A DNA stretch of 64,000 nucleotides, taken from Lachnospiraceae bacterium. GTDB lineage: Bacteria > Bacillota > Clostridia > Lachnospirales > Lachnospiraceae. The position numbers and the translations under genes were made by a program. This document shows positions 34,433 to 42,828 of the stretch, piece after piece. The notes below the pieces were generated by a model. That model worked only from the letters and a program-made list of their open reading frames with translations, ran no database searches and had not been told where the DNA came from. Numbering within the stretch: position 1 is the first letter of the stretch; each line of letters begins with the position of its first letter. The DNA lies in NCBI GenBank assembly GCA_029071325.1, contig JAIEAP010000042.1:186001-250000 (forward strand). Reading direction: 5' to 3'.

Positions 34433-35207
34433 TCAGTGCGCCTTTCTCAAGCGTTACCGAAGGCATAAGATATGGATCCGCATCACGCGGGTTCTGATTC
34501 TGATCGCCTTCTTTGCATTGTGGGAAATAAGCGCCAGCTATGGTCTGATCGACCCATTTATATTCAGTAGCCCCAGCCGGCTGCTTAGCTGCGGCTATGA
34601 GCTGTTCACCCAGCAGCAGTTGACACACCACATCGGCATTACCCTTTTTGAAACACTGACAAGTTTTCTGCTGGTCATACTCTGTACCCTTATCATCGCC
34701 ACACTCCTATGGTTCTGTCAGAGTGCATCCGAGGCGCTGGAGCCCTATCTCGTCATTCTGAACTCACTCCCAAAGTCTGCTTTGGCGCCACTTTTGATCG
34801 TGTGGTTGGGTGGAAATTATAAGACGATTATATTAACCGGAATGTCCGTGGCAATCTTCGGTTCTGTCTTAAGTCTGTATCATGCATTCACACACACAGA
34901 CCCTGAGAAGCTGCTGTTGATCCGCACCTTAGGGGGGCATCGGGGACATATCCTGTGGAAGATCATCCTTCCCGGCAATATCCCCACACTCTTAAATCTG
35001 ATGAAAGTAAATATCGGTCTCTGCCTGGTAGGCGTGATCATCGGGGAATTCATTGCCGCCAAACGGGGGCTTGGGTATCTTATTATCTACGGCAGCCAGG
35101 TATTCAAGCTGGACTGGGTCATTTTGTCTATTCTGCTATTGTGCATGATTGCCATGGCTCTCTATCAGGGCATTGACCGGATAGAACGCCGTTACCGCAG
35201 AGAATAA
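34413..35207 (+). CDS. ABC importer permease (SsuC/TauC-like)
   Basis: This 264-residue inner-membrane protein has six predicted helices. The EAA loop is visible (RTLGGHRGHILWKIILPGNIPTLL, residues about 170-195), followed by GVIIGEFIAAKRGLGYLI, which is diagnostic of the NitT/TauT/ThiX permease group. It pairs with the ATPase encoded just upstream. The start ATG at 34413 lies inside that gene and follows GAAGGAA. Candidate substrates are sulfonates, nitrate-like anions or a thiamin precursor. Without the binding protein this cannot be narrowed. Confidence 0.9.
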   Translation: MKEVSIDQCAFLKRYRRHKIWIRITRVLILIAFFALWEISASYGLIDPFIFSSPSRLLSCGYELFTQQQLTHHIGITLFETLTSFLLVILCTLIIATLLWFCQSASEALEPYLVILNSLPKSALAPLLIVWLGGNYKTIILTGMSVAIFGSVLSLYHAFTHTDPEKLLLIRTLGGHRGHILWKIILPGNIPTLLNLMKVNIGLCLVGVIIGEFIAAKRGLGYLIIYGSQVFKLDWVILSILLLCMIAMALYQGIDRIERRYRRE

Positions 35208-35233
35208 GCCGTCCAATGGACGGCTTTGTTTAT
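35207..35233. terminator. Bidirectional terminator between the ABC permease and DHH genes
   Basis: AGCCGTCC and GGACGGCT form a stem at the stop codon of the permease, followed by TTGTTT on the plus strand. On the minus strand the same stem follows the DHH gene end and precedes TATTCTC. The two genes converge here. Confidence 0.65.
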
Positions 35234-36198
35234 ATCAGATTTAGTTGCTGCAGGAATAATTTTTGAATTTTATAATCACGATTTACCGCAAGACGCTCCA
35301 CATTTTCCTTCGGGATAAATCCGCCTGCCATGGAAGGATGTCCCCCGCCATTGCCATATCCCTGCAATGCCTTGTCGATCACATTTCCTGCATCTACTTC
35401 AAGCAGGGCGCTTCGCATGGAGAATTTAATTCCGTCGCTGCGGACAGCATATATAATGGAAATATCCACTACATCCAGAGAAAGAATGAAATCAGAAATA
35501 ATCGCAATCAATGCATCCGGGCAGTCAAAGGGAATGGCGGCAAACCCTACATTCTGATAGACCTGGATGCTGTCGATTGCCGCACCATATGCCTTCAGGT
35601 CCGAGAACTCCATTACATTGGTATACATGGTCACAAGCTTCTGTACATCCGCTATGCGGTACACATAAGCGAACATGTCCACATCCAGATCCGTTGCTCC
35701 TCTGATAAAATCAGCGGTATCCATCTTAATTCCATAAGCAAGAGCAGCGGCAACCACACTGTCCATAGGCGTATCCGTCTGCCGGAAATACTCTGCGATG
35801 ATCGTAGCACACGCACCGACCCGCCGTACATCCTTATAGGCATACGCGCACTCGATCATGGTGGGATGGTGATCGATGCATGCCACTTCGTCTCCGATAA
35901 AATCCGTAATATTAGCATTATATTTCTGGGAATCTACCATAATAATATAGTCTTCTTCCCGCATGATATTCTCAATCTCCTCCCGGGATTTCGCTTCAAT
36001 GCCAAAGACCGTGAGCATCTTGCGGGTGCTGAGTTTTTCAATTCTGCCGTCATAGCAGATATCTGTCAAAATCCCATGCTGCTTCAGGAAATTCTGCAAG
36101 GCGAATGCACTTGCAACAGCATCAGGGTCCGGAAAATTGTGTGTCTGAATATAGGTCTTATGCCCTTTCAGTAATTCTACTAATTGTAATGGTTCCAT
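35230..36198 (-). CDS. DHH family phosphoesterase (NrnA/oligoribonuclease-like)
   Basis: This 322-residue protein has the DHH domain (THNFPDPDAVASAFAL, IIMVDSQ, CIDHHPT) and a C-terminal DHHA1 domain ending in the GYGNGGGHPSMAGG motif. Members hydrolyse nano-RNA, pAp or cyclic dinucleotide products using Mn2+. The first motif reads PDPDA instead of the more usual PDGDA, with the Asp ligands retained. It lacks membrane helices, so it is NrnA-type rather than GdpP-type. Exact substrates are not deducible. It follows no obvious operon partner; the GH13 gene lies 40 bp upstream in the same direction. Confidence 0.85.
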   Translation of the reverse strand: MEPLQLVELLKGHKTYIQTHNFPDPDAVASAFALQNFLKQHGILTDICYDGRIEKLSTRKMLTVFGIEAKSREEIENIMREEDYIIMVDSQKYNANITDFIGDEVACIDHHPTMIECAYAYKDVRRVGACATIIAEYFRQTDTPMDSVVAAALAYGIKMDTADFIRGATDLDVDMFAYVYRIADVQKLVTMYTNVMEFSDLKAYGAAIDSIQVYQNVGFAAIPFDCPDALIAIISDFILSLDVVDISIIYAVRSDGIKFSMRSALLEVDAGNVIDKALQGYGNGGGHPSMAGGFIPKENVERLAVNRDYKIQKLFLQQLNLI

Positions 36199-36238
36199 TA
36201 CGATACTCCTTATTACTTGCTACTGTTCTTGCCCTGCT

Positions 36239-38005
36239 TTATCTGCATAGGACAATGCTTCCGTTTACTCCAATCATCCCCTGCTCTGCCGCCTCATCCA
36301 CCTTACAGCCTACAGAAAACAGAGCATTTCCCACTATGGGAATTCTCTGAGCTTCCCCGGAGGCATTGAGGTATACCTCTATCTGCTGCCGTCCATCCGT
36401 CTTAATATAATGGATCAGACGCGCTTCCTTCTCCTCTATCCAGTGGATTGCTTCTGCACGGCAGCCAGGATTTTCTTTGCGCATGGCAATCAACTGTTTC
36501 ATCCGTTGGATTGGCAGATCATACTTTCCTGCTTCTATTTCCTTCCACGGCATACAGCGGCGGCAGTCCGGGTCGAAGCCTCCCGGCATCGCAAGCTCCG
36601 TTCCATAATAAATACAAGGGGACCCCTGCATGGTAAACAACAGCACCATGTGCTGATAGAATTTTTCTATATTTCCCCCCAGTCTCGTATACAGCCGTAT
36701 GGTATCATGAGAATCCAGAAGATTGAACAAGACCCGGTTGGTCTGCTTCATGTACATATGATAACAGCGGTTGATGGAATACTCCAGGTCCCTTGCGCTT
36801 AAGCTTTCATCCGCAAAGAAATTATGAATACTCTGGGAAAACGGATAGTTCATCACGGCATCATACTCGTCCCCCATCAGCCAGCTAAGAGAGTCATGCC
36901 ATATCTCTCCCATAAGATAAATCTGGGACCTGCGCGCCTTCAGTTCACTGCGAAGCGTCCGAAGAAACGAGTGTGATACCTCATTTCCCACATCAAAGCG
37001 AATACCGTCAATTCCCCAGTCATCCACCCAATGAACACATAGCTTCCGAAAATAGTCCACCACCTCAGGATGATTCGTATTGATTTTCGGCATCATCGTG
37101 GTAAAGGCAAAGGAGTCAAACCTGCCGTCTCTTGTGTCTCGTCCGCGGATGGGAATCGGCCACTGGTGCACAAAAAACCAGTCAAAGTATTCTGATTCCG
37201 GTCCCTTCTCCACCACATCCATCCACGGGGCAAACTTCGTGCCGCTGTGGTTAAACACGGCGTCTACCATGATTCGGATTCCCTTCTCATGAGCCTTCTG
37301 CACCAATTCTATCATGGTCTCTTCCGAGCCAAAATGTGGATCTATACGAGTATAATCTGTCGTATTGTATTTGTGGTTAGTATCGGATGCAAAGACCGGA
37401 TTCAGATAAATCCCATTGATCCCCAGTTCCTCAAGATATGACAGCTTGTCTATGATTCCCTGCAGATCCCCTCCATAGAAATCCATCAGCCCCACGCGCC
37501 GGCATTTCCAGGGTTTTACCCCTTCCGGTGACAATTCGGGATTTCCGTTGCAAAAACGCTCCGGAAAGATCTGATACCATATGGTATCTTCCACCCATTC
37601 CGGCACACGGTTGATATCGGAAGGATTCATCCACGGAAAGAAAAAGCACTGCTCTACCCTTCCCGGGATATTCAACTGCTCCTCACAGAAGCATCCGTCT
37701 TCAAAATAATAAAGAACCTCTTCTTTGTCATGCAGTACGAAAAAATACTTACAGCGGTGAAACCGGGGTTCCACCACAATGCTCCACAGTTTCTGAGACG
37801 ACAGTCTTACGCAGTCTGTAATATCCTGCCGCATGCCGCTCCATTTTTCATTTCCCCCCATAATACCGCTTTGGAAGGGATCACCGTACTCGATTTCCAC
37901 GCGGTCCACATCATAGCCGGTGCGGATGGATATCACCAGCCTGTCCTCATCCAACGCATAACAGTCACTGCCATTTGCGCGGTGCGCAATTAAGCCCTGC
38001 TCCAT
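36239..38005 (-). CDS. GH13 alpha-glycosidase (neopullulanase/cyclomaltodextrinase type)
   Basis: This 588-residue cytoplasmic enzyme hydrolyses alpha-1,4 and probably alpha-1,6 links in maltodextrins, pullulan or cyclodextrins. An N-terminal beta domain of about 125 residues (CBM34-like) precedes the (beta/alpha)8 barrel (WYQIFPERFCNGNP; DAVFNH). Catalytic residues are visible: nucleophile Asp about 336 in GIRFDVGNE, acid Glu about 366 in LMGEIWHD, and Asp about 433 in LLDSHDT. The N-terminal domain is the mark of the neopullulanase subgroup. It overlaps the small membrane protein gene by 16 bp. Together with glgA at 46 kb it fits intracellular glucan turnover. Confidence 0.92.
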   Translation of the reverse strand: MEQGLIAHRANGSDCYALDEDRLVISIRTGYDVDRVEIEYGDPFQSGIMGGNEKWSGMRQDITDCVRLSSQKLWSIVVEPRFHRCKYFFVLHDKEEVLYYFEDGCFCEEQLNIPGRVEQCFFFPWMNPSDINRVPEWVEDTIWYQIFPERFCNGNPELSPEGVKPWKCRRVGLMDFYGGDLQGIIDKLSYLEELGINGIYLNPVFASDTNHKYNTTDYTRIDPHFGSEETMIELVQKAHEKGIRIMVDAVFNHSGTKFAPWMDVVEKGPESEYFDWFFVHQWPIPIRGRDTRDGRFDSFAFTTMMPKINTNHPEVVDYFRKLCVHWVDDWGIDGIRFDVGNEVSHSFLRTLRSELKARRSQIYLMGEIWHDSLSWLMGDEYDAVMNYPFSQSIHNFFADESLSARDLEYSINRCYHMYMKQTNRVLFNLLDSHDTIRLYTRLGGNIEKFYQHMVLLFTMQGSPCIYYGTELAMPGGFDPDCRRCMPWKEIEAGKYDLPIQRMKQLIAMRKENPGCRAEAIHWIEEKEARLIHYIKTDGRQQIEVYLNASGEAQRIPIVGNALFSVGCKVDEAAEQGMIGVNGSIVLCR

Positions 38006-38427
38006 ATATTTTCCTTTTCCGCTTCAAATTTTAATACGAAGATAGCCACAAGATAACAAATTGCCGCAAGTATCATGAACACAGGCAGAGATACATAGAT
38101 CCCCAGCGCCACTTCGGCCACCAGGACAATGCCGTGCACCCACAATGGGACATTGTGAAGACATACTGCCAACAGCGCCTCGATCAGTATCACCAGGCAT
38201 ACCGTTACCGCCGGGATATGAAATACCAGCAATCCCAGCACGATGGTGAGTACCGCCAGCACTACAAATGCACACAGCATAATAAGGCTCTTATTCTCCG
38301 TCAATTCCCGCATATTCCAACCGCCAAATGCATTGCGGCCGGACCTTTTGCTTTTCTTTTTGAATGCCGCACTCTTTTTCTGCGGCTTCTGGTTTATGGG
38401 CTTTCTCTTAAATTCCTTTATCTCCAT
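37990..38427 (-). CDS. Small membrane protein of unknown function
   Basis: This 145-residue protein has a strongly basic cytoplasmic N-terminus (KRKPINQKPQKKSAAFKKKSK) and then four hydrophobic segments between about residues 48 and 135 (LIMLCAFVVLAVLTIVLGLLV and others). I do not recognise a family. A consensus promoter lies 36 bp before the ATG. The 3' end overlaps the GH13 gene by 16 bp, so the two form an operon. The ATG has a CAAAGGAGAGC site. Confidence 0.75.
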   Translation of the reverse strand: MEIKEFKRKPINQKPQKKSAAFKKKSKRSGRNAFGGWNMRELTENKSLIMLCAFVVLAVLTIVLGLLVFHIPAVTVCLVILIEALLAVCLHNVPLWVHGIVLVAEVALGIYVSLPVFMILAAICYLVAIFVLKFEAEKENIWSRA

Positions 38428-38462
38428 GACCTGGCTCTCCTTTGTTTGAACTTTACCGGTAT

Positions 38463-38491
38463 ATTATAACAATTCCACATAAAAGAAACAA
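38463..38491 (-). promoter_or_regulatory. Sigma-A promoter of the small membrane protein/GH13 operon
   Basis: On the minus strand, TTGTTT (38486-38491) and a perfect TATAAT (38463-38468) are spaced 17 bp apart. It is back-to-back with the tRNA promoter. Confidence 0.65.
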
Positions 38492-38508
38492 CTTTTTTTA
38501 AAAAATGA

Positions 38509-38537
38509 TTGCTTTTTTTGAGATTTATCTATATAAT
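38509..38537 (+). promoter_or_regulatory. Promoter of the tRNA operon
   Basis: TTGCTT (38509-38514) and a perfect TATAAT (38532-38537) are spaced 17 bp apart. The first tRNA starts 21 bp after the -10 box, giving a very short 5' leader for RNase P to remove. Confidence 0.7.
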
Positions 38538-38558
38538 AATCAAGTGTGATTTATTTAT

Positions 38559-38631
38559 GCCGATATAGCACAGTCGGTAGTGCACTTCACTCGTAATGAA
38601 GGGGTCATCGGTTCGAGTCCGATTATCGGCT
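38559..38631 (+). tRNA. tRNA-Thr (anticodon CGU)
   Basis: This 73-nt cloverleaf has acceptor arms GCCGATA and TATCGGC, an anticodon stem CTTCA/TGAAG with loop CTCGTAA (anticodon CGT), T-loop TTCGAGT and discriminator T. It reads the codon ACG. CCA is not encoded. Confidence 0.95.
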
Positions 38632-38632
38632 T

Positions 38633-38656
38633 TCCCGCAGAAATTTTTCTGCGGGA
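38633..38656 (+). other. Hairpin in the tRNA-Thr/tRNA-Ala spacer
   Basis: CCCGCAGAAA pairs with TTTCTGCGGG a few bases past tRNA-Thr. It is followed by ATTTCATCATTTT, not a clean U-tract. It may stall polymerase or mark a processing site. The downstream tRNAs have no obvious promoter of their own, so full termination here seems unlikely. Confidence 0.45.
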
Positions 38657-38687
38657 TTTCATCATTTTGATTCATTACCTGTTCCAT

Positions 38688-38760
38688 GGGGCATTAGCGC
38701 AGTTGGGAGCGCGTAACATTCGCATTGTTAAGGCCACGGGTTCGAATCCCGTATGCTCCA
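38688..38760 (+). tRNA. tRNA-Ala (anticodon CGC)
   Basis: This 73-nt cloverleaf has acceptor arms GGGGCAT and ATGCTCC with the G3:U70 wobble pair that identifies tRNA-Ala. The anticodon stem TAACA/TGTTA has loop TTCGCAT (anticodon CGC). The T-arm is ACGGG TTCGAAT CCCGT and the discriminator is A. It reads GCG. Confidence 0.94.
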
Positions 38761-38865
38761 TTCTTCTTGTAAATATCAGTCACAAATCGCCGGCTGCTGT
38801 TTTTCTAAAAGAAAGACTTGCAAAATCGTGCCAGTGTGATATACTACTTGAGGAATAATTTTTAC

Positions 38866-38939
38866 CGGAGTATGGCGTAGCTTGGTAGCGCGCTCGGCTG
38901 GGGGCCGAGAGGTCGCAGGTTCAAATCCTGTTACTCCGA
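38866..38939 (+). tRNA. tRNA-Pro (anticodon GGG)
   Basis: This 74-nt cloverleaf has acceptor arms CGGAGTA and TACTCCG. The C1:G72 pair and discriminator A are as expected for tRNA-Pro. The anticodon stem CTCGG/CCGAG has loop CTGGGGG (anticodon GGG). It reads CCC. Confidence 0.95.
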
Positions 38940-38942
38940 CTG

Positions 38943-38987
38943 ATCAGGGCTGAAGACTCATCCAAGAGTTTTCAGCTCTGATTTTTT
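38943..38987 (+). terminator. Terminator of the tRNA operon
   Basis: ATCAGGGCTGAAGACTC pairs with GAGTTTTCAGCTCTGAT (17 positions, few mismatches) and is followed by TTTTTAAT. It begins 4 bp after tRNA-Pro and runs up to the stop codon of the converging lipoprotein gene. Confidence 0.88.
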
Positions 38988-40143
38988 AATACCGTGTACT
39001 GTAACGGTAACACTCATCCTTATCAAAGGACAATCCATAAGTCTCACCGTAAACGGTCTCAAACACCCCATTCTCATGAAGGATATCATCTTCACTATAG
39101 TTCAGACAGTATGCATATACCACACCATCCTGCAGGCTCAATATAACAGTAAGTTCCTCACGCCAGCTTCTCTCTCCCGAAGGGTCTGGTTTCTCTTCCA
39201 GTTGCAGAATCCCCTCCGTCTGCCCGTCTCCATTCACATCCACCCAGGTACATCCCTTCACCTGCATAGGCAGTTCATTGTATCTTGCCGCTTTTCCCGG
39301 CGCACAGTATTCCTCAAAGGCTACATATCCCGTATCTCCGCCAAATCCGTCTGCCGTTACGCCATATACCATTCCATTATCGTTTATAATTCTGCTGATC
39401 TGCTCTTTGACTGCATCGTCATCCGGCGCTTTTTCCTCCGGCGGCATATATCCCTGCATTTTTTGTGCGGTTTTCTCATATTCGGCAAGCGGCAGATCCA
39501 GTTCTATGCGATACCACCAAAGATACACTGCTCCCGGCACAAGCGTCTCTGCGTCGGTATACCCCGCATCTATGTTCTGAGTGATGTCCTCCTCAAAAAA
39601 TTGCTCAATTACAATCTGCCCATCTATAATACTCACCTTTTCGGCAAAAGCATAGCCCATACGTGCCCAATGCGCCAGCATGGCATTCTCCTGGGGCCAG
39701 GAATAGAATACGGTATGCCCCGCTGTAGTGCCGCCGATATATTCTGCCTGCCCTTCCCTGTAAGTATAGATATCTATGTAATAATCGGCTTCACAGGTTC
39801 CATACTTGATCATAAGCTCCGGTATGCCGTCCTTATCTATATCATACAGATAATATTTCTCAGCAACATACCTGTAACCTTCCTTATGCTTTCGGATCAA
39901 CTCACTTTCTTTCCTCACCTCAGTCAGCAGATCATGATATGCCTTCTGCCACGCAGTTTCCGCATTTAATACATACCGAAACTGTTCTCTATCATATCCG
40001 CGATCCGAACCACAGCTTTCCGTATCACCAACGTAAACGGCTTCATCTGCAGAACTAATTTCCGTATCTATATTTCGATTATCCATATGAGCACAGCCGC
40101 TTAACAATATTGCAGCTGCCATCCATATCAATCGCTTTCTCAC
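38986..40143 (-). CDS. Lipoprotein of unknown function
   Basis: This 385-residue protein has a lipoprotein signal peptide (MRKRLIWMAAAILLSGCAH, lipidated Cys at residue 17). The mature part is acidic and contains two calcium/EF-hand-like or VCBS-like stretches: YLYDIDKDGIPELMIKYG near residue 100, and WVDVNGDGQTEGILQL near residue 300. These repeats suggest a beta-propeller-type or DUF4348-like surface protein. No enzyme motif is seen. The start is GTG at 40143, supported by AAGGAGGAG. It has its own promoter, divergent from the pot operon. Confidence 0.75.
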   Translation of the reverse strand: MRKRLIWMAAAILLSGCAHMDNRNIDTEISSADEAVYVGDTESCGSDRGYDREQFRYVLNAETAWQKAYHDLLTEVRKESELIRKHKEGYRYVAEKYYLYDIDKDGIPELMIKYGTCEADYYIDIYTYREGQAEYIGGTTAGHTVFYSWPQENAMLAHWARMGYAFAEKVSIIDGQIVIEQFFEEDITQNIDAGYTDAETLVPGAVYLWWYRIELDLPLAEYEKTAQKMQGYMPPEEKAPDDDAVKEQISRIINDNGMVYGVTADGFGGDTGYVAFEEYCAPGKAARYNELPMQVKGCTWVDVNGDGQTEGILQLEEKPDPSGERSWREELTVILSLQDGVVYAYCLNYSEDDILHENGVFETVYGETYGLSFDKDECYRYSTRY

Positions 40144-40212
40144 CTAACTCCTCCTTATATCCACAAATAACAGCAAAACACCGCTGCTATGGAGGTTACA
40201 GCCTCTCCATTC

Positions 40213-40241
40213 ATACTATAGAAAATTTCCGAATAATTCAA
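40213..40241 (-). promoter_or_regulatory. Promoter of the lipoprotein gene
   Basis: On the minus strand, TTGAAT (40236-40241) and TAGTAT (40213-40218) are spaced 17 bp apart. The leader between promoter and GTG contains a GGAGAGGCTG/AACCTCC imperfect stem. Confidence 0.5.
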
Positions 40242-40266
40242 CCTCTAATTATTTTTCAAAACCCTA

Positions 40267-40295
40267 TTGACATTGCTCTTATAATTGCATATATT
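40267..40295 (+). promoter_or_regulatory. Promoter of the XRE-cupin/potABCD operon
   Basis: A perfect TTGACA (40267-40272) and TATATT (40290-40295) are spaced 17 bp apart. A leader of about 90 nt, very AT-rich, precedes the regulator gene and is the natural place for autoregulation. No clear palindromic operator was found. Confidence 0.6.
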
Positions 40296-40390
40296 ACTGC
40301 TTAGTGAGTTTATTAATTGTAAACATGAAATATATTATTATTATCATTTTCTGTGAATAGTAATCACCGCTCAGAAAGAAGGAATCATTT

Positions 40391-40930
40391 ATGGATATCG
40401 GACACCGCATGAAGGAACTGCGCATCCTGTACGGACTGACTCAGCAGGAGCTTGCAGACCGACTGGAGCTTTCCAAGGGATTCATCTCCCAGTTGGAACG
40501 CAACCTGACAACGCCCTCCATCGGAACGCTCTTAGACATTATCCAGTGTCTGGGCATCACTCCGGCAGAATTCTTTACCGAGGATGAACCGGAACAGTTG
40601 GTATTCACCAACGAAGAATACTTTGAAAAAGTGTGTGAGGAGCGGGACAGCTGTATCGAATGGCTCATTCCAAATGCCCAGAGCAACCGAATGGAGCCGG
40701 TGCGCCTGACGCTGCATCCCGGGGGACGCTCTGACATCTACCTTCCCCATGAGGGTGAGGAGTTCGGTTATGTCTTAAAGGGAACCATACGCATCATATA
40801 CGGCTCCAAAACGCACACTGCCCGTCAGGGAGAAGCATTTTACTTAAAGTCCAGCAAGAAGCATTATATAGAAAACATAGGAAAAAAAGACGCTGTACTG
40901 ATCTGGGTTACTACACCGCCCAGTTTTTAG
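40391..40930 (+). CDS. XRE-family transcriptional regulator with cupin domain (PuuR-like)
   Basis: This 179-residue repressor-type protein has an N-terminal helix-turn-helix of the XRE type (residues about 5-60, [35 protein letters not shown]) and a C-terminal cupin_2 domain (about 105-175, [17 protein letters not shown], with HxGEE-like metal site). The same architecture occurs in PuuR, which responds to putrescine. It is the first gene of the potABCD operon, 10 bp before potA, so it probably controls polyamine import according to ligand level. Confidence 0.9.
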   Translation: MDIGHRMKELRILYGLTQQELADRLELSKGFISQLERNLTTPSIGTLLDIIQCLGITPAEFFTEDEPEQLVFTNEEYFEKVCEERDSCIEWLIPNAQSNRMEPVRLTLHPGGRSDIYLPHEGEEFGYVLKGTIRIIYGSKTHTARQGEAFYLKSSKKHYIENIGKKDAVLIWVTTPPSF

Positions 40931-40940
40931 GAGGATTCGC

Positions 40941-42014
40941 ATGCATAAGAAACTGATTCAACTGGAAAACGTGTCCAAAACCTTTAACGGAAGCACGATC
41001 ATTGATGAACTGAACCTGTACATAAATGAAAATGAATTTCTCACGCTTTTAGGCCCTTCGGGCTGCGGTAAAACCACCACGCTGCGTCTCATCGGAGGCT
41101 TTGAGACTCCCGACTGCGGAAGGATTATTTTTGACGGTCAGGATATCACAAAAATGCCTCCCAATGAACGCCGTCTGAATACCGTATTCCAGAAGTATGC
41201 CCTCTTTACCCATATGAGCATTGCGGAAAACATTGCCTTCGGATTAAAGATCAGCAAGAAAAGCAAAGCGTATATCCAGGATAAGATTAAGTATGCCTTA
41301 AAGCTGGTGAATCTCGATGGCTATGAAAACCGCAGCGTGGAATCCTTAAGCGGCGGCCAGCAGCAGCGCATCGCCATCGCCCGTGCCATTGTCAATGAAC
41401 CGAAGGTGCTGCTCTTAGACGAACCCTTAGGCGCTCTTGACTTAAAGATGCGCCAGGACATGCAGTACGAACTGATACGCCTGAAAAATGAACTGGGAAT
41501 TACCTTTATCTATGTCACCCACGACCAGGAAGAAGCCCTCACCATGTCAGACACCATTGCAGTTATGAACCAGGGCTACATCCAGCAGATTGGGACACCT
41601 GAAGATATATACAATGAGCCGGAGAATGCTTTCGTTGCCGATTTTATCGGGGACAGCAATATCATCGACGGTATCATGCTGGAGGATAAACTGGTCAGCT
41701 TTTTGGGCGTTAAGCACGCCTGCGAGGACATTGGATTTGGTCACAATACTCCGGTAGACGTGGTCATCCGTCCGGAAGATATCGAAATCGTACCTGCCGG
41801 AACCGGATTTATGGACGGCGACATTACCTCCGTTATCTTTAAGGGCGTACATTATGAGATCGAGATCGTGGCAGGCGGCTTTGAATGGCTGATCCACACC
41901 ACAAAATATTTTGAACCGGGCAGCCATGTTGGTATGGAGGTGATTCCCTTCAACATCCAGATCATGCATAAACCGGAATCCAGTGACGAAAAGGCGGTGG
42001 AAGCTGATGTTTAA
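40941..42014 (+). CDS. potA: Spermidine/putrescine ABC transporter ATP-binding protein
   Basis: This 357-residue ATPase shows Walker A ([15 protein letters not shown], about residues 36-50), Q-loop ([13 protein letters not shown]), signature [14 protein letters not shown], Walker [15 protein letters not shown] and the H-loop [13 protein letters not shown]. The C-terminal TOBE_2 domain (from about residue 275, [11 protein letters not shown]) is typical of PotA. The ATG follows TAGGAGGATTCGC. potB starts inside its 3' end. Confidence 0.96.
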   Translation: MHKKLIQLENVSKTFNGSTIIDELNLYINENEFLTLLGPSGCGKTTTLRLIGGFETPDCGRIIFDGQDITKMPPNERRLNTVFQKYALFTHMSIAENIAFGLKISKKSKAYIQDKIKYALKLVNLDGYENRSVESLSGGQQQRIAIARAIVNEPKVLLLDEPLGALDLKMRQDMQYELIRLKNELGITFIYVTHDQEEALTMSDTIAVMNQGYIQQIGTPEDIYNEPENAFVADFIGDSNIIDGIMLEDKLVSFLGVKHACEDIGFGHNTPVDVVIRPEDIEIVPAGTGFMDGDITSVIFKGVHYEIEIVAGGFEWLIHTTKYFEPGSHVGMEVIPFNIQIMHKPESSDEKAVEADV

Positions 42015-42828
42015 GAATCGTAAAATCTGGCTGTCCGGTCCCTATATGTTCTGGATCATTGCATTTACGGTACTGCCCATTTTCATGATTCTATATTATG
42101 CGCTTACCAATGAAAACGGCGGTTTTACCCTGGAAAACCTGGCAGCCATCGCAGACCCTATCCACGTGAAGGCATTGCTTTTATCCTTAAAGCTCAGCAT
42201 AATCTGTACGGCTGTCTGTCTGCTGCTCTCCTATCCTCTTGCCATGATCTTAAAGGGATTGAAGCTGAAACGGCAGAGTTCCGTGGTGTTCATCTTCGTG
42301 CTCCCCATGTGGATGAATTTTATGCTGCGCATTCTAGCCTGGCAGATGCTGTTATCCAACAATGGAATCATCAACGCTGTGCTGGGATTTTTCGGCATCC
42401 CCGCCCAGCATATGTTAAACACGGAAGCGGCGGTGGTATTCGGCATGGTGTACGACTTTCTGCCCTTTATGATACTGCCCATCTATAACTCCATCGTAAA
42501 GATCCACGATGAAGTGATTGATGCCGCCAAGGATCTGGGGGCCGGCAGCATTACCATTTTCTTCCGCATTATCCTGCCCCTGACGATGCCGGGTATTGTC
42601 AGCGGGTTTATCATGGTGTTTATCCCGGCTCTGACCACCTTCGTCATCTCAGATCTTCTGGGCGGCGGCAAGGTGCTGCTGATTGGAAATGTGATCGAAC
42701 AGTCCTTCATGCAGGGCTCTTACTGGAATCTCGGCTCCGGCCTGTCCATTGTTCTGATGGCATTTGTGCTGCTGGGAATGGCTCTTACCAATCATGACAA
42801 TCACACAGGAGGTGCCGCCGTATGGTAA
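42007..42828 (+). CDS. potB: Spermidine/putrescine ABC transporter permease PotB
   Basis: This 273-residue inner-membrane protein has six helices and the EAA loop ([29 protein letters not shown]-like region near residue 180). The N-terminus [20 protein letters not shown] is typical of PotB. The ATG at 42007 overlaps the potA end by 8 bp and follows GGTGGAAG. An upstream in-frame start lies within potA and is unlikely. Confidence 0.95.
   Translation: MFKNRKIWLSGPYMFWIIAFTVLPIFMILYYALTNENGGFTLENLAAIADPIHVKALLLSLKLSIICTAVCLLLSYPLAMILKGLKLKRQSSVVFIFVLPMWMNFMLRILAWQMLLSNNGIINAVLGFFGIPAQHMLNTEAAVVFGMVYDFLPFMILPIYNSIVKIHDEVIDAAKDLGAGSITIFFRIILPLTMPGIVSGFIMVFIPALTTFVISDLLGGGKVLLIGNVIEQSFMQGSYWNLGSGLSIVLMAFVLLGMALTNHDNHTGGAAVW

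Noticed and set aside
35263-36174. Open frame of 303 codons on the plus strand opposite the DHH phosphoesterase
   Set aside because: It mirrors the DHH gene, has no ribosome site and no recognisable motif, and the composition is typical of an antisense frame. The minus-strand protein has clear DHH motifs.
38580-38858. Open frame spanning tRNA-Thr and tRNA-Ala
   Set aside because: It overlaps two perfect cloverleaf tRNAs and is explained by them.
39076-39969. Open frame of 297 codons on the plus strand opposite the lipoprotein gene
   Set aside because: The minus-strand frame has a GTG start with a perfect ribosome site, a lipobox and a promoter; the plus-strand frame has none of these.
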